Positions 1 through 12,046 of a stretch of DNA of 64,000 nucleotides are shown piece by piece; position 1 is the first letter of the stretch, and each line of letters starts with the position of its first letter. Below the pieces are notes generated by a model. The model worked only from the letters and a program-made list of their open reading frames with translations. It did not search any database and was not told where the DNA came from. Source of the stretch: Pyrocephalus nanus (Eukaryota; Chordata; Aves; Passeriformes; Tyrannidae); contig CM076268.1 of the NCBI GenBank assembly GCA_038380795.1, forward strand, positions 28,653,501 through 28,717,500, given 5' to 3'. A program made the position numbers and the translations under genes.

Positions 1-2059
1 CAAGATGCCCAGAGAGTCAGTGTTTATATCCACATAAAGATAATACAGTGCATATTTCCCTAAACATTTATAGAGAAGGAGCGTTTGTGAATTTTTTGTT
101 GTTGTGTTACTGTTCAGATGTTAAAACTCACTTCATGAAGCCTGAATCTGGAACATCACAGTAAAAGCCTTCAGCACTTATGAGCTAACATGTGCACGCA
201 TACACATGCACGAACACACCACACAGGGGGTCAATTCTGCTTCTATTTTGGGAGCTTTTTATTTTTTCTCTTTTATGGCCAAAGACTGGATAGGGAAGCC
301 ATGATAGCAACATGTAAATCTAAAGTATAACTTTCTGGCGAAAAATATTCGTACCCATAATTATAAATATCATAAAATGACATTAAATTCTAACAGACAA
401 TTACAGAAGCTTTTTAGACTCATGAAACTTTGGAGAACTCTTTGCAGGCAAAAATCTCTTGACTGTCCTCTCTTTAATAGAAAAGTGTTGGTCTTTTAGT
501 GTGTGCTTAGAGCTATTATGAAAAGAAGGTAGATTAAGCATCCACATGAATGCATCTAAAGACAGATGGAGATTCCTTATGGCTTGCTTCTTATTTAAGT
601 GTGCGTGTGAAAAAACCCATGCTAGTAAGAAGGCTGATCATCCTTTCCATGTACAATTTTCCAGTTGGTAGTAGTGAGAACTGCAGGAGTACTTGATGGA
701 AAATATAATGCTGATTGTTGCTGTCATTTGAAGAATGGAATGAACTTTTAATTCCTAACAATCAGCTCTTCCCAGTCAAATCAGCTCTTTTTGATGTAAT
801 TCCGCAAATGTAGCAGTCCTTTACATAAATGTACCAAAAACTCTGCAAGGTCTTTTTTTCTCCCAGGCAGATCGAAAATCCTACCCTTTCCTGGTCACTC
901 TATGTTCTGTGTGACCTAATGATCCCATTGCAAGGAAAGAGAGATGTAGGGCTGAAGAATTTAAGGGCCTTGAACAGCTTAGATTGCTGAGGTCTATTGG
1001 TCTGGAACACCTTCTCTCACCTTTTGTCAAGCCAATGAGGTTCTGAAACTTGGACTTACCTTGCTGTAGTAAGAATGACTACATAGCATGCTATTATTTC
1101 AATAAGAGATTTTTTTTTTTATTGTTATACTTCACTTAAATCTAGTTTACTATCTCTGTACTGATAATTTTTGGGTTTTTTAACTTGTGCACCTTCTCAT
1201 ACAGTAAGACAGGAGTTAAGTTTTGGAGTTAGACTTAAATTTTGTTAGGTGAGCAACACTGCCCAACTTGGGATAACTTAAATCTCTATAGCTGGTAAGC
1301 TTATTGCCCAGCAAATGAACAAATGTGGAATATAAGAGTTGTTCCCAAATTACAGAGCTGTACTGTCAAAATCCTGTTTGGTAGCTTTCAATAACCCAGG
1401 TCTCTGTGCTGGGGTATCTGTTCAGTTTGGATGCCACTGCTGGTGCAAAAGGATTCTGTCATCTCAGTGAATTGAGAGTTGAATTTATTGCATAGGGTTG
1501 GAAGGCTGAAACAGTACGTGGCAAGTTTTCTAGGATAAGATGAAACACAGAGATGGGTCTTAGCAGGCAATATCATGTCCTTATACGTCCTCTTTGAAGC
1601 CAAGTCATAACAACCTTACTGCTTTAAAAATACATACTTTTAAGTGTGTCTACTTTTCTGATTTCATACATGTTATGTTTCAAACTTGCAGAACTGTCAA
1701 AAGTACTGGAGATTAGAGGAGGAAAAATCTTTTTCTAACTACCCACCCCCTTTCAGATTTATATTTCATCATCTGCACTTTTTTTTTTTTTTTGTTTATC
1801 TAGAAATACTAAATCATCCCTTGCATTCATTTAGGTAGCAATTCTACCTGAATTCTGGGTTAAACATGCTGAGTAGATTTTTAAGAGCAAGAATACTTGT
1901 AATTTCTGTATAAAGCCATGCAAAAGCAAAGAACTCTTCCAAACAATGACATGCTTAGCTGTGTCTCCAGATTAGTCCAAAACATTTTATTACCTGTATT
2001 GGGAGTTGCCAGTGACTAGCAGTTTGGACCCTACTGAAGATCTGCTAGAACATATCCAG

Positions 2060-2310
2060 TGTTCTGCTTGTGCCCTTTTTTTTTGTGCTTTTAATTGTTG
2101 AAGTGACCCATCAGCTTTGATAGATGTGTGTTGCTGCTTCCTTTGGCATGACTGGCATAGTTGTAGACAACCCTGGTTTTTTGGATGTTTATTTCCTGTC
2201 TTTTTTTTCCTAGTTTCCCTTCCTAATTTTATTTTTCTCTTTTCTTTCTCTTTCTTGCCTGGTATCTGTTTGTTCCTCGTGACATTTTTCATTCTCACCT
2301 TCTCTTTTTC
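2060..2310. repeat. Pyrimidine-rich low-complexity stretch
   Basis: The + strand is dominated by T and C, with several runs of T and CTTT-like units. On the opposite strand it gives a long lysine- and glutamate-rich open frame, which is a composition artefact and not a gene. Confidence 0.6.
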
Positions 2311-5300
2311 TGCCTTTTCCAAGAAAATGCTGTGCTTTCCCCAGAGCATGTATTGTGGGAGAGGCACAAGGGCACTACTTGAAACCGAGTTTGTAGGTGG
2401 TTGTACCAGGAGCAGTGCTCTGAGAGCCTGTGTCTGCTTCTTTATTAGAAACATCAGTAGGTCTGGGAGGATAAATAGCACTAGAAACCATATTTCTCTC
2501 TGGGACATTTAATGGTTTTGAAATTTTCTCCATTCCAAGGATAGAGAAAAGATAAAATATACTATTCTGCAAAACTGTAATATGGATCAAAACAGGTAAT
2601 CAAATTTAACATGGTATTTTATCCCCTCATATTAATATATTTAATTCTAATTCCAATTTTCTAAATGTTCATTATTTTTACATGTATATCAGAAAAGCAA
2701 TGAACTACTCTTCATGGAAAAAAAATGGGTACTGAATTTGACTGATAGTTCAATTGAGAGTTGTTTTACTGTTATCTCATCCGTCCTTTAATTTCTTTTT
2801 CAACAAACTTCCACCACTATTCAGAAATTTAATTGTAAGCTGTAAGACACGGCAAGACAAAGCACAAGACTACTGATTATACAGGAGATTATTTTTCATG
2901 AAAGACTAGTAGGGATGAAGAGAGTGCAACGTAATGTTACATGCCCAAACCATATGAACTCAGGGAGAGGTGAGGGACAAACCTTGTTCAAAAGCTGCCT
3001 GGAAATACACAAAAGAAAGACTGAGAAAGACTTCTTTTTTTTTTTTTTTTAAGTACCTTTTTCTTTTTTTCTTTTAAAGAAACTCCCCAGAGAAAAGAAA
3101 TTAAAATAAAGGAAGATTTTAATTTTCCTGGCAGTCAAAAAAGTCATGCTGGGATACAGACAGGACTTCACAATTTCCTATGATTGACAGCATTATCCCT
3201 ACATGTTAAAAAAAGTTAAGGCAGCCGTCAGTTCAGATTTCATTATGGCTAAGGAAGAATGGGCGAAGAAGCCAAGAAAATAATTGGTGTGAAAGTGATT
3301 ATGACATGGTAGCATGCACTGTTTGGAGAAGAGGAAGAGGTGAGAAAAGGTCAGTGGGGATAACAGACAGCAATAAAAAGACTTCACAACTTTAGGAAAC
3401 TAGTAGCGCTTTTGGAAAGATAATACGGTAAATAAAGGATGGCAAAAGATCTGTGGAATTCTGTTAAGATTGTCATGATTCCAATGGGTTAACTTCAGAA
3501 CCTGAAATCAGAGATGAATTCTAAAGAAAAAGTGTGGAGAAGAAAAAGGGAGGAGTGTAAAGGTGTAACAGAGTAAGTGATTATAAAATGAGGCTGAGGT
3601 TCAGAATGAGTCATACCAGGTAACATAAAAAGCAACCAGAAAACATGTAGGTATAGCAGAAGATAATGGAAAGTATAAGATGATTACTTGATGGCAAAAT
3701 GAGGTTTTAATGTTTTTACATGAAAACATTTTTTACATTTACTGTTCCTTGATGCTGACTTTGTAGAAACTGTTAATTATAACCAGACTGTTAAAAACAT
3801 ATTGTAATAGACCTAGTTTATTTGCAAAAATCTGAGGCACTCCACCAGATGTGATTCAGTTTAGAGAAGTGCTGAGTATTTTGCGTGTGGCTGCAAAGTG
3901 TGGTATAGCTGGTGAGCATCTGCAGGAGCAACTTAGAATCTTTGTGGATAAACACAAGAATGACAATCACTGCTGTTGTGGTCTTGCTAAGGAAGCAAAT
4001 GTAGTGTTCAGATATGTTACCAGAGACATTCTTTGTAAGATAAGGCAGGCAATTATTTCACTGTGTTTGACATCAGTTTGGCCTTATTGGAACGGTGTAG
4101 CAAGTTTTGGGCAAGACACTTTAAAACAAACAAGAGAATGTAAAACAACACAGAAAATTTAGAGGAGAGCACCTGGTATGATGAGTGCTCAGTAAAATAA
4201 GACCCATAAAAAAAGGGCTGAAAATCTGAGTTTTGATTCTTAAGAAATTAAGATGGAGCAGGGGTATAGCAGCACAAATAAAACAAGAATCCGATCACAT
4301 GTTCACTCTGGAAAGATAAAGGAAATGCAATTTAGTCTTCTGCAGTAAAAATGAGATCTAGTATTGGAAAACGGTTTATGATCTAAATATGATGGCATAT
4401 AGGAACAGCTTCCTTGGTTACCTTCTTTCATCTCGTCATTTGTCTTTCTTCTCAACTGGTTCTGCTATTGTTTTTTATTCTTTGTTTTTCAGCATCCTAC
4501 TCACATTATGTAAGTCTGCTATATATTTTCACATGTCAGTATGGAAAGACAAACACAACTGTGTTTTGAATGCCACTGGGTATTTTCTGATCTGCACCTT
4601 CTGTTCTAGGTCTTTTCACACAACATTTTTCAATACAGTTTATGACAGTGACAGTTTATACAAAAAGTCATTGCATATATTCTTATCAAATCATTTATTC
4701 AATACTTTTGGTGGCAAACATAAATATATGGGAAGTGTGACTCATATTTGATTTCCAGTCATCATGGAACTCCATCCTTCTCTGTCTACTACTGAGTAAG
4801 CTGGAACGATTGTGTTTGATTAGATTCTGTCAGCCAAATCCACCCTTGGGGCCGCCTCAGTGATTTGACTTAGCCAGGGATGAACTTAGCATCATATTTC
4901 TTGATATCAGTCATTTGTAATGGGGGATTATATTGTAATTGTATGTAGTTTTGATAGCAGAATGCCTAGTAATGGATTACTATCACTTTCAGTGCTTTAA
5001 AAAATAGATTTAATTGTAAAGTGTAAAAAATGAGTCTGAAAGGTAAAGAGCAGAGCTTTTACTTGACTGCAGTGTTCATTTGCTGCTTTTCCATTGTATT
5101 GATTCTCATTGATTCAAATCAATCCACATTAGATCAGACACAAAGGAGTATTTGTTGGTAACACCAATTACCTTCTTTTATAGTCTTAAAATCATCACAT
5201 TCTGTACCATATGGATTAAAAAATGCTGAAATTTAAACAGTATTCCCTTTCATCACGTTAGTTCCTTACTGTCTAAATGATCGGGTGCTCTCTAGAAAGG

Positions 5301-7073
5301 AATGTACTATGAGGTAAAGTCCTCCTTGTAGGTCAAGTACCAATCCCTGTGGGTATTTGTCATGGCACAACAGTTTAAGAAGGGAGGAGGTGTTCACAGG
5401 GACTGCCCAGTGGGGGATTGTATCTCTGAATTTCACCCCACAACATACAATTTAATGCTATGCAGAGGAACTTGACTCTAAGGTCACATAGGGGCTCATT
5501 TCTTTATTGCTTAGAAAAACTTGTGCTGTCATTTGGAAAAGTAATAAAAAGATTTGGAAATACAGCAGAGTACACGTTTCAGCAGTGGCAGGAAGCCTTA
5601 GACAGAAAGTGCTAAGGGACGTGGAGAACTCTGAGCCATGTGGAGATGATATTGTGCTCATGACTTGAATTCAAGTCAAAAATTTTAGACAGCAGTTGAC
5701 CTTATTCTTCTTGTTTGGACAGATGACACTTTCCAAATGATGCTGGTGGTGTTGCCAGCAGATTAAGTTGTAGATCTTCAGCTCACTGATGAAACTTTCC
5801 CAAACTTAGCCTAGGTGAACAATCAGAACACAGTGCAGAAAAATGGCTGTTGATGCTTTTTCTTTTCCCCTTTCAGGAAAAAAAATGTGCTCAGAGCATG
5901 TTTCTGCTAATATTTTTCTGGATTCAGCTCAACTCTCCTAATTCTGTTGTTTTCATAGGTCTCTCTTCACCAGCATTTCACTGTCTGTAGAAGGCAGTTT
6001 GCTCTATGAGGGACAAGAAAATGCCCCATCATCTCTTTCCTGGTGTGACACATTCCTTACTTTCCATTCCTACCCTGCAGCTTCATTACTACTGCCGATA
6101 TTTGTTTTCTTTCCTTTTCCCACATCAGACATGCCCAGTATGTCCCTAATTACTCATCCTCTTGATTTGAGAAACAAACAGTTTCTCAACTGTCACCTGG
6201 GCACTTCGTCATTATTTTCCTCTGTAAAATATTTTTTAAAAGTTGAGAGAAAGGAGCAGAAAATAGAATAGTAATTATCAGATAAAGTCTATCTCAGCAA
6301 GCTACTTTTTTCCCCAGGGGTATCATGTAGGAAGGTGTTAGATAATGAATGATGAGCAAAGTTTTCCTAGCACATGGTTTGTAGAGCAATATTAGGAAAA
6401 CTTCTGGCTTTGGAAGAAAAATCCCTTATGAATGCAGTGTTTATTCTTCACTTTTGCTTGGATATTGTTTTTTCTAGAAATTTCTCTGTTATATGCATTT
6501 TGGGCTATGAACAGGTAGACCCTGTGCAAAATTTCCTGTGAAAAATGTTATGCCCCAATTTTTACTTGGATAGAGCCAGGACTGTTAGATAGACTGGAAT
6601 TCTTTCCTAGGATTTCTCTTCACATGAAAGTGCCTAATATTTTTTTTTTTTCGTTCCATTTTAAAGCATCAGTCTGTGTAATGGTATTTGTGTTTACTTT
6701 GATAACCAGAAGTTAGTAAATCTTTAACATTTCCCAGTGTCTTACTTTTGCTTTGAAAAAAGCAGACTTTTAAATGATCACTTACCAGTGCAAGCTTTTA
6801 AGATATTTTAAAATTATATAAAAATGAACAGGGAAAAAAAGTAAAAAAATTGAATAAAAATACAAGCCACACACTGTGAAAATTTCTTAACCTTTGGAAA
6901 ATGACATATTTCAATGCAAAATGTAACAATTTACAATTACAATTTATTCCAATTGTATTCCGGAAACTCTATACTTATTACTTGCCTAAGGAAATCTTAC
7001 TTCCCTGCTATCTTTGACACTGCAGAATTTGTATTTTTTTTCTTTATTTTCACAAAAAAAACTATGTGTTTTT

Positions 7074-7121
7074 TTCTGTTGTTTTTTTTGTGGGTTTTGG
7101 TTTGGTTTGGTTTTTTTTTTT
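7074..7121. repeat. T-rich and GGTTT low-complexity tract
   Basis: Runs of T are interrupted by three to four GGTTT units. It is a simple repeat inside the intron, with no sign of function. Confidence 0.6.
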
Positions 7122-9237
7122 ACTTGTATATGTTTGAAAGATACACATATGAAAGTGTACTGCATGTATATCTGCATCACTGTCAAATAAATTAGGGTTT
7201 AGAATTAATCTGCAGTTTTAGTCAGCTAGGAGCAAGGTTATAGATGAGTTTTGATGAGTTGTTTCATCAGTGAATTCCACTCTAAAATAATGTAGGGGTT
7301 TTTTTCATTTTTGTCCAGCTTTTACTATCATTTTGTTTGCTTGGTTTTTATTACTTTTCCCCTGAGATAATTAATTTTTAGTTTAGAATAATATTCTGTT
7401 AAATCAAGGATCTTTTACTCTCTAGGTACTCGCTATGATCTGAGAAAGACATCTGGACACCCAGTGCAGAGTCCTTATATCCAGAAATAGAGCTAATTCA
7501 ACTAAATTATAAATAAATCCTTGTAGAGGTTTTTAGGAGCACTGGGTAAAAAGAAGTGAGGTAATGTTGGATGTATGGGAGGACAATGAGAATGGAAGTT
7601 GGACAGGTGGTCATGCAGACTTGTATTAGAATGCTTTCTGTGCTATGAAGAATGGATAGTGCCCTTTCCTTAAGGGATTAATCTTTATGGATATATCTGT
7701 TTCTGTTCATGTGGGATGCAGAGAAGCCAGCATGATGTAACTGTTGAATAAATGTACGTACAGGATGAGCTGTAATGAATTTTTTTTTTAATGGTTAATT
7801 GAATAATGTTTTCTACATTTTCAACAAGTGTCCCTTTTCAGATGCAAATATTGCATTGAGGGGAGTTAGAATAACCCAATAAACAGCACTGTTACTACTG
7901 AAAAAAATCCACATATAAATCTGTAAGTTGTCTCCATGAGCATTCCTGTCCTCATTGTCTTTCAGTTTAATTCTCCAGTTTTCTCAGGGATATGCTTTCT
8001 GGAAATATATTTTCATTATTTATTAATTTCATTAAAATTTATAATTTTCTGTCATTACCTCTAGGAAAATAGAGACTGTAATGTGAAACATAATTGTCTT
8101 ATTTTGCGATTTGTGTTATGATAGTTGAGCACAACTAGAGCGGATTTAAATATTCCCCTGAGCAGTATGACTAAATATTTCACACTAACTGAAGTTCTTT
8201 GTGTGCAGATAAATAAACAGATAAACGAACTCCCCAAATAGCCAATATTTATGTGCAAATAAATAGATAATGCCAGAAAAATTTATTATTAATACGCCAC
8301 ATGAACAAAAATAGAGTGCTTAAAGGAATATCTTTTAAGCATCAAGTCAGGTGGTGAGAACTAATATTAGTCTGGGTGAATAGTCAGCCTTACACTTATG
8401 TCTGCCTACCAAAATATTTAAGTGCTCCCTGCTATGTTGGGAATAGCCAGTCTTTCCCTTACTAAAGGAAAAAAAATGAGGATAAGAATACTTAGAGATG
8501 AGAAAACTTTTTGTCCGCGGGTAAACTGTTCTTCCTCCACCCTCATTCAAGAAATTCAATATTTACAGGCTTTAGGGCAAACTACTGTTATAAGTGCCAT
8601 GTAATAGAGGGTTGGGCTCTTTAACCTTTCACAAAGCATATCCCTGAAACAAGCCAGAACTCACCATCTGTAAATATTTACCCTATAATGCAGTAGCAAC
8701 ATCATGGGATCGTGAAAGCCAAAAAGTGGGCATTTGATAAAGAATTTTGCAAGGAGTATTTGCCTGGCCCAACCAGCTGATAAGCTCTACTTGCAATACA
8801 GCATTCATGCATAGTATAAAGGGTAATAACTGTGTGCTGGGTAATGATCCAAGAACGAAATTGGAAATTTGGGATGCATTTGTTTTGGGGGAAAAAACCC
8901 TCTAGGACCAAATTAAATAATGTGCTCAGTTTCACAGTGTAAAGAAATTTTTTGTATCATGTGCAGGAAGGAAGCACATTACTTTTAAACAAATAAGTAG
9001 ATGAATAGACTTTAATTGTAAGACCAGTGTGAAATCTGTTTTCCCTTGTGACTCCAAGTTTTAGAACTACTTTTTGGATATATGTTGTTATTCTGTTGAG
9101 TGTAAAAGTAAGAATGAACTTCACATATACTTTTCCCTTGTATTTGGCTTGCTATTCTTTTTTTTTTTTTTATTTCCCCTGTATTTATCTCAGTTGGGAC
9201 ACAGGTGACCTTTCTGCGTGTGACATTTAAGATTTCA

Positions 9238-9500
9238 CGTGCTACTAAGCCAGGACTGTAAGTTTTCTGGAGACAAGCCTGCAGGGCCTTCCAGTGCCAG
9301 GCAAGAGGAAGGGATGAACATTCCCCCTTGGGGACTCCATAGCAAGGCCAGTGCAGGATGGCTGTGACCTGCTCTCCTCTGCAGCCAGGCACTCAGCCAT
9401 GCTTCCCTGCTCCTGGACCTGCCCAGGTGCCCTGGGATGCTGCCTGTGGCTGCACCACCCTGGGAACTGGCTTGGGAAGGCCCATAGTTACCTTTGGTGT
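9238..9500. other. GC-rich intronic patch of unknown origin
   Basis: Base composition rises sharply above the AT-rich flanks and is rich in CTG, CAG and CCTGG words, as in old sauropsid repeats. I could not match it to a CR1 segment. Open frames on the minus strand exist, but they have no family resemblance and no start context of note. A decayed repeat is the likeliest explanation. Confidence 0.35.
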
Positions 9501-10654
9501 TTCGAGCAGCAGCTCTAAAATGCAGACATAGGCCTTTTGTTCCCAGCACTTTTAACAGCAATATTTTTTCTCTGTGCTATAAAGTTTCTAAAAAGGAACC
9601 CAATTTCTAAAAGGAATGGATTGTTTGCTGATATAAATATCCATCAGCTGAAAAAAAACCCAACAAAACAAAACAGGAGCTTTGTTCCCCTTGGCACTAT
9701 GTGCTGAACTGAGGCATTGAAGGATTTAGCTACTGTCAGCTGGTTACACAGAAAAAGGTGGCACTTTCAGGGTTAGATTTAGCCAAGTTTAGGTTCTGAA
9801 ATTCCCTCCAGAGGCTTCCATTTTTCTTTAGCTGACAGTGACATGGCTTTTACATTCAGGACTCACTTGGTGCCTATAGATAAGTGGGTTAATGTGCCTA
9901 TCATAACTGATCTCTTTTACTGCCTTACTTCTGGAAATCCCATGGAGGAAGCAGTTCTGATCTGCTACAGATAGGCTTAAAAGTCTCAGGTGAAGCATTT
10001 TAACACGGGTTATGAGACATCTTTGAAAGGCTGTGTATCACTTGGAGAGAACACAAAATGTGTTTGGTGTGAGCTGAACTGAAGGTTTGGATGATTTGTG
10101 ATTCCTTTTTTTTTCTCTGTTTCCAGCCACTCGATCTGAGTGTGCCTGCCAAGCGATTCACCCTAGGAGGTTATGAGCTAAAGCTATGCCATAAAACTCT
10201 CTCTCCCTCTGACTGCAGTTTAGACATGGGGTGTGGTTTTAACACCTCCCCAGCTCCACAAAAGAGAAATCCAAGACAGCAGCCTGGAGAAATCCGTAGA
10301 GCTCGTGGGTCTGCTTTAGTATCTGACTGCAAGGCTACAGGTGCTGCCCAGCATTTTCTATTAAGCTTCAAAATCTTTTCCTTTATAAGAATATATTTAA
10401 CTTCTGATTTACTATTTTCATGCCACACCAGTTGGTCTGTCATTAATGAAATGAACTTCACCTTCTGCAAAGTTAAAAATTTATGGCCCTAAAAAATGAT
10501 GGGAAACTGGCAAAGAAGGACCAGCCCGAGCCAAAGCTACAGTACTAGTCAACCGTAACAAGTAATTATAATAACCCCACGGTCATTTCACTCACAGCTT
10601 GACAGAGAAAATGGCAAGAAAACAAAAATTTTTTTTTTCTTGAATGTTAAATGT

Positions 10655-10930
10655 CTGGGGCCAGGTTCACTTCTGCTGATGACACATCTCAAGGTGTGGG
10701 CCCTGCTGACTAAGTGCAGCAACAGGAATAATTTGCAGTCCCCTGCCCTGCAGGGGGCTGAGACAGCCCTGTACAGGCTGGGCACTGGGTTGGCCCAGCT
10801 GGGACAGTCCACCTGTGCTGGGGATGGGCTGATGTGAATTCCAGATGCTGCTGGTGGCTGTGGTGAGGAGCTGGGATGTAAAGCAGGTTCTTGGGGGATG
10901 AGTGCAGACAGCAATGCCACTGTGTCTGTG
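10655..10930. other. GC-rich intronic patch of unknown origin
   Basis: This is a second GC-rich block in the upstream intron, about 1 kb before the first exon, with many CTG and GGG words and almost no CpG. It is not a CpG island. No coding or CR1 match was recognised, and it may be a decayed repeat. Confidence 0.35.
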
Positions 10931-11872
10931 TTTCCTCACAGTAAACTCCTGCCAGGACAAAACATCACAAGCTGCACTTATGATATGATTTCAGGATCTG
11001 ATAACCCTGTGATTTTTCTGGGGTAAAAAAAAGAGGTTTTTTTTCTGTGTTTTTCTTCAAATATAAAATATGTAAAGCATGTAGTTGAGTTGGCTTCAGT
11101 CCCCATTCAAGAGCAGTAGATGCAGGCTCTGTCCCAGGATGGATTAGGAGGCTAAGGCATGTGAAGGTCTGCAAAGAAGCTTTAGAAAGTGCAAAGCCTG
11201 GAATGAAGAGCGACCTGTCCTTTAGATCTCCTTGTATCTTATCCAGTTTATTCTGTGTGCAGAAACTGGTGTTCCTAAATGTGTCAAATCTTTCCATGAA
11301 ATTTCTCCTATTTTTTGTTTCCTAGTACAGATAACCTCAAAAGGCTTCCTCAAGTCATTACCAGGATTAGTCTGCAGAAATGATCTACTGTTCTTATGGG
11401 AAAAGTGCTTACTTATAGCATTGTTCAAGGTGTAAGGGCTATATTTCCAGAAGACTGCTATGTTTTCCAATTGTTATTTTGTCCTGAGGATATAGTGAGG
11501 TTCTAGTCTGTTAAACAAGAATTCTTTCTATATAAATTTGATTTCAAGGCTCTTGTTGTTTGTTTTTTTTTATTTAGAAACCTGTCGAGATCATCTTGGT
11601 GCTTTTCTATGAGGAATTACATATGCAGAATTTCAGTATTGCCAAGATAGATGATACTGTGTTAGGCTGTTCTCTTTTGTTTCAGATGATGTATAAAAAA
11701 ATAGCATTTTTGTTATTAAAAAAAAATAATAACATTTGGCCTAGACTAAGCATGTGCCTCTGTAATGTTTTCCTCCTATTGTCTTTTTGAAAACATTTCT
11801 CCAATAATGAAAGGAGGATATAAGATGTCTGGACAAATACATGTTTCTAAAAGACTGTGTCTCCATTCACAG

Positions 11873-12046
11873 GAAATCACAGATAATGAGATATTAGAGT
11901 TGGTGCATAGTGCTCTGGGGAGGATGACAGTGATCCGGCAAATTTTCCCTCTCTCAAGGGACAACAACCAGAGGTGCATGAGGAACAACCACCGAATATC
12001 GTCCCTGCTGTGCGACCCACAGGAAGGCTACCTTCAGATGCTGCAG
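11873..12046 (+). CDS. GRID1: GRID1 coding exon, amino-terminal domain (58 codons)
   Basis: The exon encodes 58 residues starting [18 protein letters not shown] and ending EGYLQMLQ. It belongs to the C-terminal part of the extracellular amino-terminal domain of GluD1, a bilobed fold related to bacterial periplasmic binding proteins. The acceptor is CCATTCACAG and the donor is CAG|GTCAGT. The exon starts and ends between codons. Two cysteines, residues 35 and 47 of the exon, are 12 apart. In GluD2 the equivalent pair forms a disulfide, as I recall. The segment [18 protein letters not shown] is the strongest identity signature. An open frame extends upstream of the acceptor to a chance ATG at 11765, but the splice site and the protein alignment set the exon start. 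Exon number cannot be fixed from this window. Confidence 0.95.

Larger units (their letters stand above)
1..11872 (+). other. GRID1: GRID1 intron (3' part), no exon recognised
   Basis: This stretch precedes the first visible exon and ends in a good acceptor, a pyrimidine-rich tract followed by CACAG. I looked for the expected preceding small exon, which in delta receptors encodes a segment like VETNLASKDSHW, and did not find it. The DNA is AT-rich with T-runs near 1779-1793, 3035-3050, 7074-7121 and 9159-9171, and a pyrimidine-rich stretch at about 2060-2310. Two more GC-rich patches lie at about 9238-9500 and 10655-10930. Open frames here are short and lack family resemblance. Confidence 0.75.

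Noticed and set aside
1990..2508. Longest minus-strand open frame (172 codons), rich in Lys, Glu and Arg
   Set aside because: It lies opposite a T/C-rich low-complexity stretch. The composition explains both the open frame and the charged residues. No domain or splice evidence was seen.
3851..4162. Plus-strand open frame of 103 codons in the upstream intron
   Set aside because: It gives a protein-like string but shows no recognisable family, no GRID1 similarity and no good splice signals. It could be a very old transposon remnant, but I cannot support that.
4570..4600. CHWVF residues in one frame
   Set aside because: It is a short chance match to the expected upstream exon. The flanking residues and the missing donor exclude it.
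5344..5386. WVFV-like residues after a TTGTAG acceptor-like sequence
   Set aside because: The expected upstream GRID1 exon has HWVFVNE after VETNLA. Here the surrounding residues do not match and no donor follows in the right place.
9235..9561. Minus-strand open frames of 108 and 126 codons over the GC-rich patch
   Set aside because: Composition explains them. No domain, splice or conservation evidence can be seen from sequence alone.
10091..10492. Open frame after a pyrimidine tract ending in CCAG
   Set aside because: The acceptor looks fair, but the residues do not fit GRID1. The known exon order leaves no place for it, and no donor in a useful phase was evident. An alternative exon cannot be excluded.
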